Part shown: in pieces, positions 49,520 to 58,705 of the stretch
How positions within the stretch are numbered: position 1 is the first letter of the stretch
Layout: each line of letters opens with the position of its first letter
Assembly: GCA_032718475.1 (NCBI GenBank)
Contig: JAUCBJ010009074.1
Span: 1 to 64,000 of the forward strand
From: Nemertoderma westbladi
Lineage: Eukaryota; Xenacoelomorpha; Nemertodermatida; Nemertodermatidae
Direction of reading: 5' to 3'
Length of the DNA stretch: 64,000 bases
The notes under the pieces: model-generated
Told to the model about the DNA's origin: nothing
What the model saw: the letters and a program-made list of their open reading frames with translations, nothing else
The model's database searches: none
Position numbers and translations under genes: made by a program

Positions 49520-52500
49520 TCACATCTTGGCCAGTTCGGATAGTGAAGGGCAGAGTTGACATGCTAAAGCGTGGTATCGGTCGGCGCAGGGCAGACTGCA
49601 ATACCGGCAGATGCAGGAATCGGCAGGTTCGTGGAAACCTATCCCCGTCCCACACAGTCGGTGATGGAAGCCGTGGACTGTCGCCCTCGTGACTACATGT
49701 CGGTTTCGCTGTCCAGCTGTACGCCACGTGGAAGACTGAAAAGCTGGGCCCCTGGTGTAACCTTCGTCGATAAAGTTCTGTTGGCGCTCGTCACGAAATT
49801 GTCTGTACTGTTGAAATACATCTGGGTTAAAAGCGTTGGGATATTTCCGGATAATGTCGTCGGTACATGTAGATTCTCCCACTAAGTTTAATGCTAAAGT
49901 CGCTGATGATGACGTATGTATCCTGAGCAGCCGTTTGATAAAAGCGACTTTACATTTGTCGATTTCTTTTAAATTTCGCAAGTTCAGAAAGGGACCAAAT
50001 TCTTGTATACAGTATGTCATAATGGGAAGTATTTTACCGTGAAATATAATCATGCCAGACCGGACTGACATTAAGTGTAATTTAGTTAGACTCCCAATAA
50101 TCTTGAAAATATTCAGTTTCTTCTCCGCAATATGTTGAGAAAAGGATAGTGAGGTCTGCAAAGTCAAGCCCAGATACTCGTATTCATTCACTATTTCTAT
50201 CAATGAGTTACCAAAATAAAATTTGTCTGTGTTGGCTATGCGACCAGCTTTTCGAAATTTGACCATCTTAGATTTCTTCATGTTAACAATCATTCCATTT
50301 TTAATACACCAATTATATAATACATCCAGTGCTCTTCTAATCAATTCAGGATTCTCAGAGTAAATGACAAGGTCATCTGCGTAAAAAATAAACAATAGGT
50401 CGTTGCCAATTTCTCTGAGACTATCTGCTAGGTCTACTAAGAATAAAATAAAACATGTTGGCGAGAAGCAGTCACCTTGGAGTATACCTCGCAGCTGCTG
50501 AATAAATCTAGAGAAACGTAGACCATCGAAGACGATAATATAATTCTGGAGCAGGTTCTTAATTAAATTGAAGAGTTTACCTTTTATTCCGAAGTTATAT
50601 AACTTTATCAGTAATAGAGAGCGGTTGACCATGTCAAAGGCCTTTGTGAAGTCTACAAAAAGTACGTACATTTTGTTACCCGATCGACCCGAGATTGCAG
50701 AGAGTAGTTTAGAAACCGCCTGACGAGTTGACCTTCCTTTAGAGAAACCAAACTGTTCCGGAGGTATTTTTTCTTTTAGAAACTCGCGGACCCTCGAGTT
50801 TATGATTGATGTTAAGACTTTTAGCATAGTACATATGAGAGCAATGCCGCGGTAGTTGGATGGATCCGTTAACCCACCTCTGCCCTTGTAAAGCAACTTA
50901 ATTATGCTGTTTTTCCAAGCCGAGGGTAATTTCCCAGCAGATAAACATAGATTAAATAATGTGCATAGAGTTACAATTAATAAAATTCCCAGGTGCTTTA
51001 AGTGTTCGTAGTAGATCCCGTCTGGGCCACTGGCTTTTTTGTTAGGTGTTTCCTCGATAACGCTTCGAACTTCTGCATCCTTAAAATCTCTGTTGTACCA
51101 TGCGTCTTTTGATAGTTCATTGTCATCCGGTTTTGGAGTTTCTAGGGTTTGTGGGCCAAGCCCTGGAGACCCTAGCAACTCACTGAAATGTTTTTCGATG
51201 ACATTGGCATCAATGGGCGCAACTCTATGACTGCTTGACTTATGCAGTAACCATGGGTTCATATTTGAATCTTTAACTTTTTCACTCAGTTCAGTCTGTT
51301 CATAGCCCGCACGCTTAGATTTCACTAGATTATTATATCGTCGGCGTAAACCCCAATAGACCAGTTGATTGTCATGTCTACGTCTGAATACATCCATTAA
51401 CTCTCCCTTTAGTTGCCTGCATTCACTGTCGAACCAAGGTTTGTGGTGGGAAAAGCGCTTTGTGGAAGACGTTGATTCGGTGATTGCCCTTGAGAGAGAC
51501 ATACAAGCGGCGTCTATGTCACCCTCTTCCAGATACTCCATGGTATTAGCAGTTTGTGCGTGTCCAACAAACTTTCCGTATGAAATGCGCCGAGAGTAAT
51601 TCCGTTTAAAATCATTTGTAGTAGGGGTTGCTGATACTGAGTACTTGCATGTTATAGTAACAGGCCAGTGTTTGCGCATTGATGTTGGCATGACTAGTGC
51701 CGGGTTTGTATAATTGGCTTGACTTTGGTTATTCATAATCGGCCTGACGAACAGCAAATCTATTACACTGTCTCCCTGGGGTGAGTGATAAGTAATTTCG
51801 TTTTTGTCGGAGACGCATATCAGTCCAAAAGATTCCAGGCATCTAACTAGTCTGTCTCCACGGTTTCCCTTGTCTAGGCGGCAGTTAAAGTCACCGCCTA
51901 TGAGAATAGATTTATCTGGGTCAAGCTTCGAGATTTCATTTGTGATCTGAAGGCATATTTCCTCCACTGGTTGGTTAGGCTGGAAATAAAACACCATATA
52001 CTGTGAGGTAGTTGTATTTATTGCAACATGATTACTTGATTGGTTAATTAGGTTAGGATTTAGCCAAGGTTTCACCAGTATGGCAAGGCCTCCGGAAGGA
52101 CGCCCACTATTGGGTTTGACAGCTGGTTGCATATAAGCGTAGTAACCGGGAATCCTGTTAGACAAATCTGTTGATGTATATAACGTTTCGGTGCACAGCA
52201 TCACATCAGCGTTGTTAGTAACTAATTCCGATGAGAAATGATCAGTTAAATATTGTAAACCTTCCACGTTCCACAGTCTCACACTAATGGTTGCCATAAT
52301 TGGTTGATTATTGCATCCTCCAGTAGGGGGAGCTGCCACGCTGTGGGGGGCTGTAGGATCGCCTGGCGAGGTGGCAGACGCGCCATTGGGCGCGAGTTGG
52401 GCGCTGAATCCAGGGGGGACCACGGCGGTGGGCGTGGGCACACGTTGGGGGTTGAGTCCGGGGGGGGCCACGGCGGTGGGCGCACGTAGGGCGCTGAGTC

Positions 52501-52783
52501 CCGTAGGGACCGTTGCGACGGGCGTGGGCACATGTTGGGCGCTGAGTCCGGGAGGGACTGCGGCGGTGGGCGCACGTAGGGCGCTGAGTCTGGTAGGGAC
52601 CGCTGCGACGGGCGTGGGCACACGTTGGGCGCTGAGTCCGGGAGTGACTGCGGCGGTGGGCGCACGTAGGGCGCTGAGTCCGGTAGGGACCGCTGCGACG
52701 GGCGTGGGCACACGTTGGGCGCTGAGTCCGGGATGGACTGCGGAGGTGGGCACGCGTTGGGCGTTGAGTCCGGGAGGGACCAC
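49520..52783 (-). CDS. LINE ORF2: endonuclease-reverse transcriptase
   Basis: A long intact frame (1,087 residues from a GTG; open up to the UGA at 52823). Residues 1-160 are a Pro/Ala-rich repeat linker. An internal ATG at 52297 (residue 163) starts the apurinic-like endonuclease: WNVEGL, LCTETLY, IGGDFNCRLD near residue 294, and KHWPVTI as the terminal histidine motif. The reverse transcriptase follows: ASGPDG, NYRGIAL, QFGFSKGRST, VDFTKAFDMV near 711, LQGDCFSPT, and the catalytic FYADDLVIY near 799. A C-terminal CxxC-x8-HxxxC zinc-knuckle motif lies in the last ~40 residues. It nicks target DNA and copies its own RNA there. All catalytic residues I can check are present. The clade is not certain (I/R1/Jockey-like features). 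No ATG exists between the UGA and residue 1, so the natural start is unresolved. Confidence 0.93.
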   Translation of the reverse strand: MVPPGLNAQRVPTSAVHPGLSAQRVPTPVAAVPTGLSALRAPTAAVTPGLSAQRVPTPVAAVPTRLSALRAPTAAVPPGLSAQHVPTPVATVPTGLSALRAPTAVAPPGLNPQRVPTPTAVVPPGFSAQLAPNGASATSPGDPTAPHSVAAPPTGGCNNQPIMATISVRLWNVEGLQYLTDHFSSELVTNNADVMLCTETLYTSTDLSNRIPGYYAYMQPAVKPNSGRPSGGLAILVKPWLNPNLINQSSNHVAINTTTSQYMVFYFQPNQPVEEICLQITNEISKLDPDKSILIGGDFNCRLDKGNRGDRLVRCLESFGLICVSDKNEITYHSPQGDSVIDLLFVRPIMNNQSQANYTNPALVMPTSMRKHWPVTITCKYSVSATPTTNDFKRNYSRRISYGKFVGHAQTANTMEYLEEGDIDAACMSLSRAITESTSSTKRFSHHKPWFDSECRQLKGELMDVFRRRHDNQLVYWGLRRRYNNLVKSKRAGYEQTELSEKVKDSNMNPWLLHKSSSHRVAPIDANVIEKHFSELLGSPGLGPQTLETPKPDDNELSKDAWYNRDFKDAEVRSVIEETPNKKASGPDGIYYEHLKHLGILLIVTLCTLFNLCLSAGKLPSAWKNSIIKLLYKGRGGLTDPSNYRGIALICTMLKVLTSIINSRVREFLKEKIPPEQFGFSKGRSTRQAVSKLLSAISGRSGNKMYVLFVDFTKAFDMVNRSLLLIKLYNFGIKGKLFNLIKNLLQNYIIVFDGLRFSRFIQQLRGILQGDCFSPTCFILFLVDLADSLREIGNDLLFIFYADDLVIYSENPELIRRALDVLYNWCIKNGMIVNMKKSKMVKFRKAGRIANTDKFYFGNSLIEIVNEYEYLGLTLQTSLSFSQHIAEKKLNIFKIIGSLTKLHLMSVRSGMIIFHGKILPIMTYCIQEFGPFLNLRNLKEIDKCKVAFIKRLLRIHTSSSATLALNLVGESTCTDDIIRKYPNAFNPDVFQQYRQFRDERQQNFIDEGYTRGPAFQSSTWRTAGQRNRHVVTRATVHGFHHRLCGTGIGFHEPADSCICRYCSLPCADRYHALACQLCPSLSELAKM

Positions 52784-52800
52784 GATGGTGGGCGCTTGTT
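52330..52800. repeat. GC-rich coding minisatellite, 90-bp unit (30 residues)
   Basis: GTGGGCGCACGTAGGGCGCT starts at 52476, 52566 and 52656, a 90-bp period, and each unit has two related 45-bp halves. On the minus strand it encodes alternating ALRAPTAAV and AQRVPTPVAAVPTGLS segments. It is much richer in GC than the rest of the element and leaves long open frames on the opposite strand, which are artefacts. Confidence 0.9.
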
Positions 52801-52822
52801 GGGGGCTGAGTTCTGTTGCGAG

Positions 52823-53734
52823 TCAGTCTTGATGATCGACAGTATTTACTGCACCATTGGTGGTTCTTGTCATTGGTTGTTCTGGGCAATAATTCTGTTC
52901 TTGTCTGAAGTTCCTCGCATCAGAGCGGCGAGTGCTATCACGCGGTCGTAGGCCAAATAATTCTCGCTCTGCGTTGGTTAAGCGGTAATTCTTGATGGTG
53001 ATTCCCGTTTCCCAGAGGTTGGGATCCATCAATGCCTCCCTGTTTTCCTGTGTGCAGATGAGGTGAAATGCTCGAGTTTCCGATCCTTGGTACACAGGTA
53101 ACGGGATGATGTCATCATATGGAATCTGTTCACCTTGGAGGTAGTCGGCGATGTCATTTTCAGACACTGCAGTGTCAACGCGCCCTATATGTATGTGTGC
53201 TTTTCTCTGGACGTGAGCAGGGCGCTCCGTGGTCGTAGAGCTAGGGGCAGCCTTTATTGGGCCACCAACCTTACTTCCCCGAGTGACCTGTCGTGGTCGG
53301 GAATTACTTTGCCGATCGAGGTTTGTGGAACTCTGCCGAAAGGCCGTATTAGCTTCCGGGTTAGAGGGGGCCTCACTAATTAGCCTGGCGTTCGGCGTGT
53401 CCGGGTTATCCCAGGAACTTCCGTTTCCCCGTCTCGTATTCCTCCTGACTTTGGTCCAGCTGTTTTCCATTTGTTCGGTTGGTGGTTGGCTTTTCCGATC
53501 ACTGATTACCTTGTCGTCTTTCAGGTGTCGAATTAGTTCGTTTTTGGAGTCTATCGATTCCTGCTTAGCCTCTGCTAATTTGTCCATCGCGCGGGTGTAC
53601 ATGCAGGATAGTTGTCGTAGGAGTTCACCCACCTTTTTCTCCTGATCGTTTGTAACAGACTTTTTCGTCTTGAAAATTCCCACCAGATGTAATACATCTT
53701 GTTGCACATTTAAGAATGCTTCTGCCATAATCAA
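52823..53734 (-). CDS. LINE ORF1: RNA-binding protein with RRM-like domain
   Basis: A 303-residue frame beginning at an ATG. The N-terminal third is charged and helical (possible coiled coil, residues ~10-75), the middle is low-complexity and basic (TKVRRNTRRGNGSS), and residues ~180-265 (HIHIGRVD..ENDIADYL..AFHLICTQEN..PNLWETGITIKNYRL) look like the RRM-like domain of non-LTR ORF1 proteins, which bind the element RNA as a chaperone. No CCHC knuckle is seen. It stops at a UGA at 52825-52823 directly followed by CUC, and the frame stays open into ORF2. Confidence 0.82.
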   Translation of the reverse strand: MIMAEAFLNVQQDVLHLVGIFKTKKSVTNDQEKKVGELLRQLSCMYTRAMDKLAEAKQESIDSKNELIRHLKDDKVISDRKSQPPTEQMENSWTKVRRNTRRGNGSSWDNPDTPNARLISEAPSNPEANTAFRQSSTNLDRQSNSRPRQVTRGSKVGGPIKAAPSSTTTERPAHVQRKAHIHIGRVDTAVSENDIADYLQGEQIPYDDIIPLPVYQGSETRAFHLICTQENREALMDPNLWETGITIKNYRLTNAERELFGLRPRDSTRRSDARNFRQEQNYCPEQPMTRTTNGAVNTVDHQD

Positions 53735-53922
53735 GTAGCGATTAAAATCAATGAATAGTGATAAAATCAGATAAAATCAAATCAATTTATTTGAGTTTAC
53801 AGCAGTAGAGTCAAATTACAAAGTTGATACTTAGGCTTTTAAAAAAAACTCATTAAACTAGAGCTTATTAAAAATTTAAAATACAACAATTAATTAGCTA
53901 GTATATAATTAGCTAGTAATTA

Positions 53923-53936
53923 GATGAAAGACTATT
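53923..53936. repeat. Target-site duplication, right copy
   Basis: GATGAAAGACTATT at the 5' end of the LINE, identical to 49362-49375. Confidence 0.9.
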
Positions 53937-53939
53937 AAA

Positions 53940-56872
53940 TCATTAATTCTTATTTTCCTGTGGACAACAGAGGTAACAATGTATCCGACGAGCTACTTAC
54001 ATTGATTAATGATATTAAATTTCTTATAACGTCATTTGATTTATCTGATATATTACTTGTTGGTGATATCAATGCGGATTTTGCTCGCCAGTCTATGCAT
54101 ATTAATGTAGTTAACCAGTTATTACAAGAATTTAATTTAACTCGAGTTTGGGATTTAAATCCAGTTGATTTTACTTACGTTTTTCAAAGAGATCAGTCTG
54201 TCCACTTTTCTACTTTAGATCACTTTTTTATTAACTCAAGTTTATGTAATAATATTATTGATTCTGGTGTAATTCATCATGGTGCGAATTTATCTGGTCA
54301 TTCACCAATTTTTGTCAAATTCCGTATTGGTGCGCCCATACGTGATTCTGTAGATTCAAACGCCGGTAGTTCGATTAGAGATTCGAAACCGCATTTTAAA
54401 CGATCAAGTTCAGCCCAACAAGCTGAGTTTAAGTTAAATTTACAAAGTGCATTAAATGATTTAGGCGATATTCCTGATTGTATTCTGTGTGCTAATATAT
54501 TCTGTACTGATAATTCTCATAGAATTGCTTTAGAAAAATATGTACTTAATATTTTGGATTCCATTGATAATTGTGCTAGCTGTTTAGTAAATAATAGACA
54601 GAATGTGGGTGGGGGCTCCCCAAATATCCAGAATGACAGTCATACTCTTCCGGGGTGGCGGGAACACGTAAAACCTTTTAAAGACGAATCAATCTTTTGG
54701 CATAGTCTTTGGGTATCTGCCGGCTGTCCAAACTCATCACAGAATAGTCAGCTTTTTAATATGCGCCGCATTACTCGCGCTCAGTATAAGTATGCTGTCC
54801 GTCGTCTTAAACGCTCGGCTGACAGTATTAGTCGCGATAAATTATTACAAGCCTGTTTACGGAATAACTCTGACATTTTTGCTGAAATCCGAAAACTTAG
54901 ATCAGTCTTGAAAGACGTAAGTTCTACTATCGACGGTTGTTCCGATACACAATCCATTGCCGATCGTTTTGCAGCTATTTACTCACAACTGTTCAACCAG
55001 CCCTATAATTCAGACTTGGAATCCCTTCAGGATATAATAAATCAGAAAATTCAGAATTGTACGTCAGCGGATGTTCCGCTCATCTCCCCTGAATTGGTTA
55101 ACGAGGGACTCCATCGACTGAAAAGTTCCAAATCGGATGTTGTTTTCGGGTTTGACTCCGACTGCCTTATCAACGGTCCTTCGGAGTTGGTTCATTGCTT
55201 AAGTGGATTGTTTAACTCTTTCCTGATTCATGGTTTCGTTCCTCAGTTTCTGTTAACTTGCGTAATTCTTCCGTTAATCAAAGATAAACTTGGTGATCAG
55301 ACAATCTCGAATAATTATAGAGCAATTGCTCTTTCATCTCTGTTAATTAAACTCTTCGAATGGGTTATGCTTCTGTCTCAGTCTGACTGCTTAGGTTTGG
55401 ATGAACTTCAATTTGGTTTTCAGCGCGGCTCTAGTACAACTCAATGTTCATGGGCAGCAACTGAGGTGATCGGGTTTTATAATCGTCAGGAAACACCAGT
55501 TTACGGTTCCCTTCTTGATCTTTCTAAGGCATTTGATCTAGTCGAATGGTGCAAACTTTTCCTTGAGTTGATTAAAAAAGGCTTCTCACCTTTCTTCCTC
55601 CGTACATTGTTATGGATATACACAAACCAATCATGTTGTGTTCGTTGGGAAGGCTCGACTTCGAACTGTTTCCCTATCAGTAACGGCGTTCGGCAGGGCT
55701 CAGTGGCATCTCCCATATTATTTTGTATTCTATTAGATATTCTTCTGAGGAAGTTGCGGGATTCTAGAATTGGATGTTATATTGGTTCTACTTATTTGGG
55801 CGTATTGGCATATGCAGACGATTTACTTTTACTGTGTCCTTCTCTAATTGGTCTACAGCACATGGTCTCGTTGTGCGCCAAGTTCGCATCAGAATTTAAC
55901 TTACAGTTTAGTACAAACATTATACCGGAAAAGTCGAAATCAAAATGTATTTCCTTTGGTTCAATTACAATTATTCCCAATGTTTCCATTAGCTTAAATG
56001 GTGTCAATCTACCTTGGGTCAAGGAGGCCTTACATCTCGGTAATCTACTTGACTGCGAAAACTCCTTGAAACAGGACATTGCTCGTAAAAGGGGACAATT
56101 TATAGGCAAACTAAATAAATTAAGGCAGGAATTCCATTTCGCAAATCCCTATAATTTGTGCAATATTCAGCGTATTTATTCTATGTGTTTTTATGGTAGT
56201 AACTTGTGGGATTTATTCTCTAGTTCATGCTCACGTATTTACACTACATGGAATATTAATGTCAGACTACTTTTTAATCTCCCGTTTAATACACATAGAT
56301 ACATAGTGGAAAGTTTAGTGCCATTTAAACACCCTTCTATAATGTTACAATCAAGGTTCGTCACTTTTGCTCACAGTTTACTCAATTCGTTCAAACCTTG
56401 CATCCGTTTCTTAGGAGAACTGACACTTTTTGATTGTAGAACTCGAAGTGGTCGAAACTTTAGATCTATTGGTAACGCGTGTAATCACTTTGATTTACGA
56501 ACAGTTTCAACTAAGCAAGTATCCTATCTACGTTACACACCTGTTGTAGATTTATATAAAGTTAATTTTGTTAAAGAAATTTTGGAATGCAAATTCAATA
56601 ACCTAGAAGTTTCTAATTTTAATGCCGTTGATCTGGATGACATCCTGAATTTCCTGTGCACTAGTTAAGACTGATATTCGATTTTATCATATTATAGTAT
56701 TGTTATATTGTACTTATAATATCGTTGTTATATTCATATATTCACCATTAATATCTTATTTGTGCTTTAAATTTAATCATTACCTAATTACTTAATTATT
56801 CCTAAGTATTTTGTACTGTGCAATTAATTCTATTGTCTCATGTACGACGTCAGCTAATAATAATAATGATGA
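53940..56872 (+). mobile_element. 5'-truncated LINE with (TAA)n tail, plus strand
   Basis: The element starts abruptly inside an endonuclease domain near 53940-53946 and ends after the 3' UTR with TAATAATAATAATGATGAT at 56854-56872. Beyond it the P-element sequence resumes on the minus strand. The simple-repeat tail, rather than poly(A), suits CR1/L2-type LINEs. I find no clear target duplication, and a small deletion at insertion is possible. Confidence 0.85.
53951..56668 (+). CDS. LINE endonuclease-reverse transcriptase, N-terminally truncated
   Basis: An open frame of about 905 residues, intact to its stop at 56668. It enters at YFPVDNRGN (GTG at 53960; no native start), then ILLVGDINADF (endonuclease aspartate/asparagine), DHFF and LSGHSPIFV (terminal SxH motif). 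The reverse transcriptase follows: NNYRAIALSS; FGFQRGSSTTQ; LLDLSKAFDLV near residue 519; VRQGSVASP; LAYADDLLLL near 617 (catalytic); and PEKSKSKCISFG. About 120 residues of the endonuclease are missing, so this copy cannot be autonomous, yet its RT frame has no stop, which suggests a young insertion or selection until recently. Clade CR1/L2-like, by motif style only. Confidence 0.88.
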   Translation, partial: YFPVDNRGNNVSDELLTLINDIKFLITSFDLSDILLVGDINADFARQSMHINVVNQLLQEFNLTRVWDLNPVDFTYVFQRDQSVHFSTLDHFFINSSLCNNIIDSGVIHHGANLSGHSPIFVKFRIGAPIRDSVDSNAGSSIRDSKPHFKRSSSAQQAEFKLNLQSALNDLGDIPDCILCANIFCTDNSHRIALEKYVLNILDSIDNCASCLVNNRQNVGGGSPNIQNDSHTLPGWREHVKPFKDESIFWHSLWVSAGCPNSSQNSQLFNMRRITRAQYKYAVRRLKRSADSISRDKLLQACLRNNSDIFAEIRKLRSVLKDVSSTIDGCSDTQSIADRFAAIYSQLFNQPYNSDLESLQDIINQKIQNCTSADVPLISPELVNEGLHRLKSSKSDVVFGFDSDCLINGPSELVHCLSGLFNSFLIHGFVPQFLLTCVILPLIKDKLGDQTISNNYRAIALSSLLIKLFEWVMLLSQSDCLGLDELQFGFQRGSSTTQCSWAATEVIGFYNRQETPVYGSLLDLSKAFDLVEWCKLFLELIKKGFSPFFLRTLLWIYTNQSCCVRWEGSTSNCFPISNGVRQGSVASPILFCILLDILLRKLRDSRIGCYIGSTYLGVLAYADDLLLLCPSLIGLQHMVSLCAKFASEFNLQFSTNIIPEKSKSKCISFGSITIIPNVSISLNGVNLPWVKEALHLGNLLDCENSLKQDIARKRGQFIGKLNKLRQEFHFANPYNLCNIQRIYSMCFYGSNLWDLFSSSCSRIYTTWNINVRLLFNLPFNTHRYIVESLVPFKHPSIMLQSRFVTFAHSLLNSFKPCIRFLGELTLFDCRTRSGRNFRSIGNACNHFDLRTVSTKQVSYLRYTPVVDLYKVNFVKEILECKFNNLEVSNFNAVDLDDILNFLCTS

Positions 56873-57278
56873 TACATTTTATTTGTAATTATCAGTAATA
56901 ACAGCGCGCGAAGTTTAAAATCACTGAACTCAAGGTTACCAATACAAGTATTAATTCCGTCAGTTACAACTTGGGCTGTGCACGAATGCTTCGGAATTGC
57001 ATGAATAACAAATGGGATAGACCTTTTAAGAGAAACAACCAAAAACAAAGTATTCCACTTGCTAATTCTCCATCTGAACAAGCCCCAACCAAATCGCCGC
57101 CACTATAGGGTACTGCTCCTGTTGCTGTAGGAACATTTCACTAATCAATAAAACAAACATCGTGCCCGATCTTATCTTCGCGAAGTAACTTTGTTAACGC
57201 CTTCATCGAATCAATGCCACCTGAAATTAGGTTCCTCAGTAAACTGTCAGACGGTAAGGAAATTTCGGTACGCATCAT
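56873..57278 (-). pseudogene. P-element transposase exon 3 start, several frameshifts
   Basis: After an acceptor-like TATTTTAG, the minus strand from 57278 encodes MMRTEISLPSDSLLRN, ISGGIDSMKALTKLL and a segment ending in CFID, then a stop. Other frames continue with EMFLQ, VGACSDGELASGILCF and SLKRSIPFVIHAIPKHS, then FSDFKLRA and, after another slip, VITDNYK. This order (LPS..L..GGxDSMK.., DEMxLQ, ..IxFVIxAIP.., ..xVRAVxxDN) is that of animal P-element transposases, with aspartates of the catalytic core. At least three frameshifts are needed, so it is a fossil. The plus-strand LINE interrupts it at 56872. Confidence 0.83.
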
Positions 57279-57963
57279 CTAAAATAGAAAAAAAGTAAGG
57301 TGTTGAAGGAAAATATATAAAATGCATTAATTACAGTATTAAATAATGCATTAAATTAATTAATAAGTACTAAAGTGGGAGAGTCCATTGGCGTAGCTAG
57401 GGGGACAGGGATGGTCATCCCCCCCCCCCCCCCCCCCCCCCACAGTGATACGAGAGGGGGCCCGCCGAGAGGGGGGACTGAACTACAACTAACCAATAGG
57501 GGCCGTTACAACACTGTCAACAGACAATTTAGCACGATGGAAATCCAACTACTGTAATAGCAATAACAATAGCACAACATTATAATATACGTTTCTTACA
57601 ATAATCCTTACAATGCAACACTTGGATATTGTACACTCTAGAACCACATTGTAACTCTTGTTATTTAACGCCTATTTAACCTAATAAGAAATATTTAACA
57701 TAATAAATTTGTAATTAAATTTACATTCATCGGTACAAACAGCATTAAGGTACTACATGTAGAGTAACATAAACTAGACACTTATAAAGGAACATATTTT
57801 CACTTTGCTCTAGATTCTAACTTAACCTCGCTATACTCAGGCTCTGGCTTGGTAAAAAAAAGAACAATAACAAACCTGACTTCAATAAAAATAATATATA
57901 ATATATTAATATATAATAATATAATATTAAATAGATTTACTGTAATCGTGTTTGACAGCCTAC
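57279..57963 (-). other. Intron-like gap in the P transposase, with a poly-C tract
   Basis: Donor AAG/GTAGGC and acceptor TATTTTAG/ATG bracket ~685 bp without transposase sequence. Inside, 57390-57560 starts TTGGCGTAGCTAGGGGGAC and contains a run of about 22 C (57419-57440). Such 'ggcgtagc(t/c)aggggg' starts are common in dispersed elements of aquatic animals, so this may be a further small insertion. Its ends are not defined. Confidence 0.45.
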
Positions 57964-58157
57964 CTTGTATGCACTATAGGATGTATATCTCAGCAACAGA
58001 GCAAAACGAAGTTCATTACTTGAATACATAGGCCTGCCTTTGGGTTTGTTGTATTTCAGGGATAGAAGTCCTTTAATAATTATGTCTTGAGATTCCGTCG
58101 TCACATTTCGAATATAAGAAAGCATATTTACAATCATCGTTGTAGATGTTAATTGAT
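57964..58157 (-). pseudogene. P-element transposase exon 2
   Basis: The minus strand encodes SLKYNKPKGRPMYS and LRFALLLRYTSYSAYK, matching the '..KPKGRRYS..xRYALxLRYTSxxAYK' segment that precedes the catalytic core in animal P-type transposases. It ends in a consensus donor AAG/GTAGGC at 57964/57963, in phase 0 with the next exon at 57278. An acceptor-like TTTTAATAG precedes 58157. Joining to the upstream exon needs a frame change, so either decay or a missed exon is likely. Confidence 0.78.
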
Positions 58158-58557
58158 CTATTAAAATAAGTTACACATTATATAATAATTATTTCTTTTT
58201 ACAAGAAATGCAATGAAATTGACTATGGAACCGATTTACAGCGGTTCCATATCCATAGTATATGGAACTATGATTGTTAATTACCAAACAAACAGAGCTT
58301 GGAAAATATTATGGTCTGTGCTGGCTGAGAGAAAACAGAAAACACTAAGGTGCTGTTGTAATGAATTTTTAGTTATTAGTTAATAAGAATTATTGGAAGT
58401 TTAAAATTTACAATACGAGTTACACATAGTATATACCGGAATATAATAATTTTTGTTTCATAATGGGCTGGCCGGAAGCGGGCCAACCCCTCCTATGACG
58501 TCGCCAAATATTATATAAAAATTATGCAATTTTTAAATAATTTGGAACTGAACTAAC
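58158..58557. other. Intron-like spacer with small inverted repeat
   Basis: No coding sequence is seen. TATGGAACCG (58224-58233) and CGGTTCCATA (58242-58251) form a perfect 10-bp stem with an 8-base loop, followed by TATATGGAAC again. The remainder is AT-rich. Confidence 0.45.
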
Positions 58558-58667
58558 CTTAACCAAGATGGTTGGGGTATTGGTGTACCTCCAATTGATA
58601 ACTTGACATGTAGATCTGCGTCAACAGTTATACATTCTTGTAAAGCTGGTGTGTCACTAAAATCCAT
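58558..58667 (-). pseudogene. P-element transposase 5' exon (probable)
   Basis: An ATG at 58667 opens a 37-codon frame containing ITVDADLHVKLSIGGTPIPQ and PSWLR, then a donor-like AAG/GTTAGT at 58558/58557. 'xxVxLxxxGxPxPxPxW' resembles the short segment upstream of exon 2 in animal P transposases. A THAP zinc finger is not seen. It may be the first exon of a shortened form or an internal exon. Confidence 0.55.
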
Positions 58668-58705
58668 TTTGTAAATAAACAGCTATTTACCAGAACTGGT
58701 ATTAT

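Larger units (their letters stand above)
49376..53922 (-). mobile_element. Full-length-looking LINE with 14-bp target-site duplication and poly(A)
   Basis: GATGAAAGACTATT occurs at 49362-49375 and again at 53923-53936, bracketing 4,547 bp. On the minus strand the element has a short AT-rich 5' UTR (53922-53735), ORF1 (53734-52823), ORF2 (to 49520), a ~125-bp 3' UTR with a stem-like CCCCGACAGGGGGG, and a poly(A) tail (21 T on the plus strand, 49374-49394). Perfect duplication, intact ORFs and a clean tail point to a fairly recent insertion into an already decayed P element. Confidence 0.93.

Noticed and set aside
52308-52889. Overlapping ORFs on both strands across the GC-rich repeat (173-193 residues)
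   Set aside because: They are shadows of the 90-bp coding minisatellite. Only the minus frame linking ORF1 to ORF2 is continuous with known domains.
53135-53645. Plus-strand ORFs opposite LINE ORF1
   Set aside because: Antisense shadows without motifs. The minus strand carries the RRM-like ORF1.
53960-53962. GTG at 53960 as the true start of the plus-strand LINE ORF
   Set aside because: The frame is open upstream to ~53942 and enters mid-endonuclease, so the copy is 5'-truncated and no native start is present.
49376-56872. A single large bidirectional element made of the two neighbouring LINEs
   Set aside because: The minus LINE has its own 14-bp target duplication and poly(A), the plus LINE has a (TAA)n tail, and P-element sequence lies between the left end and the older copy. 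They are independent insertions.
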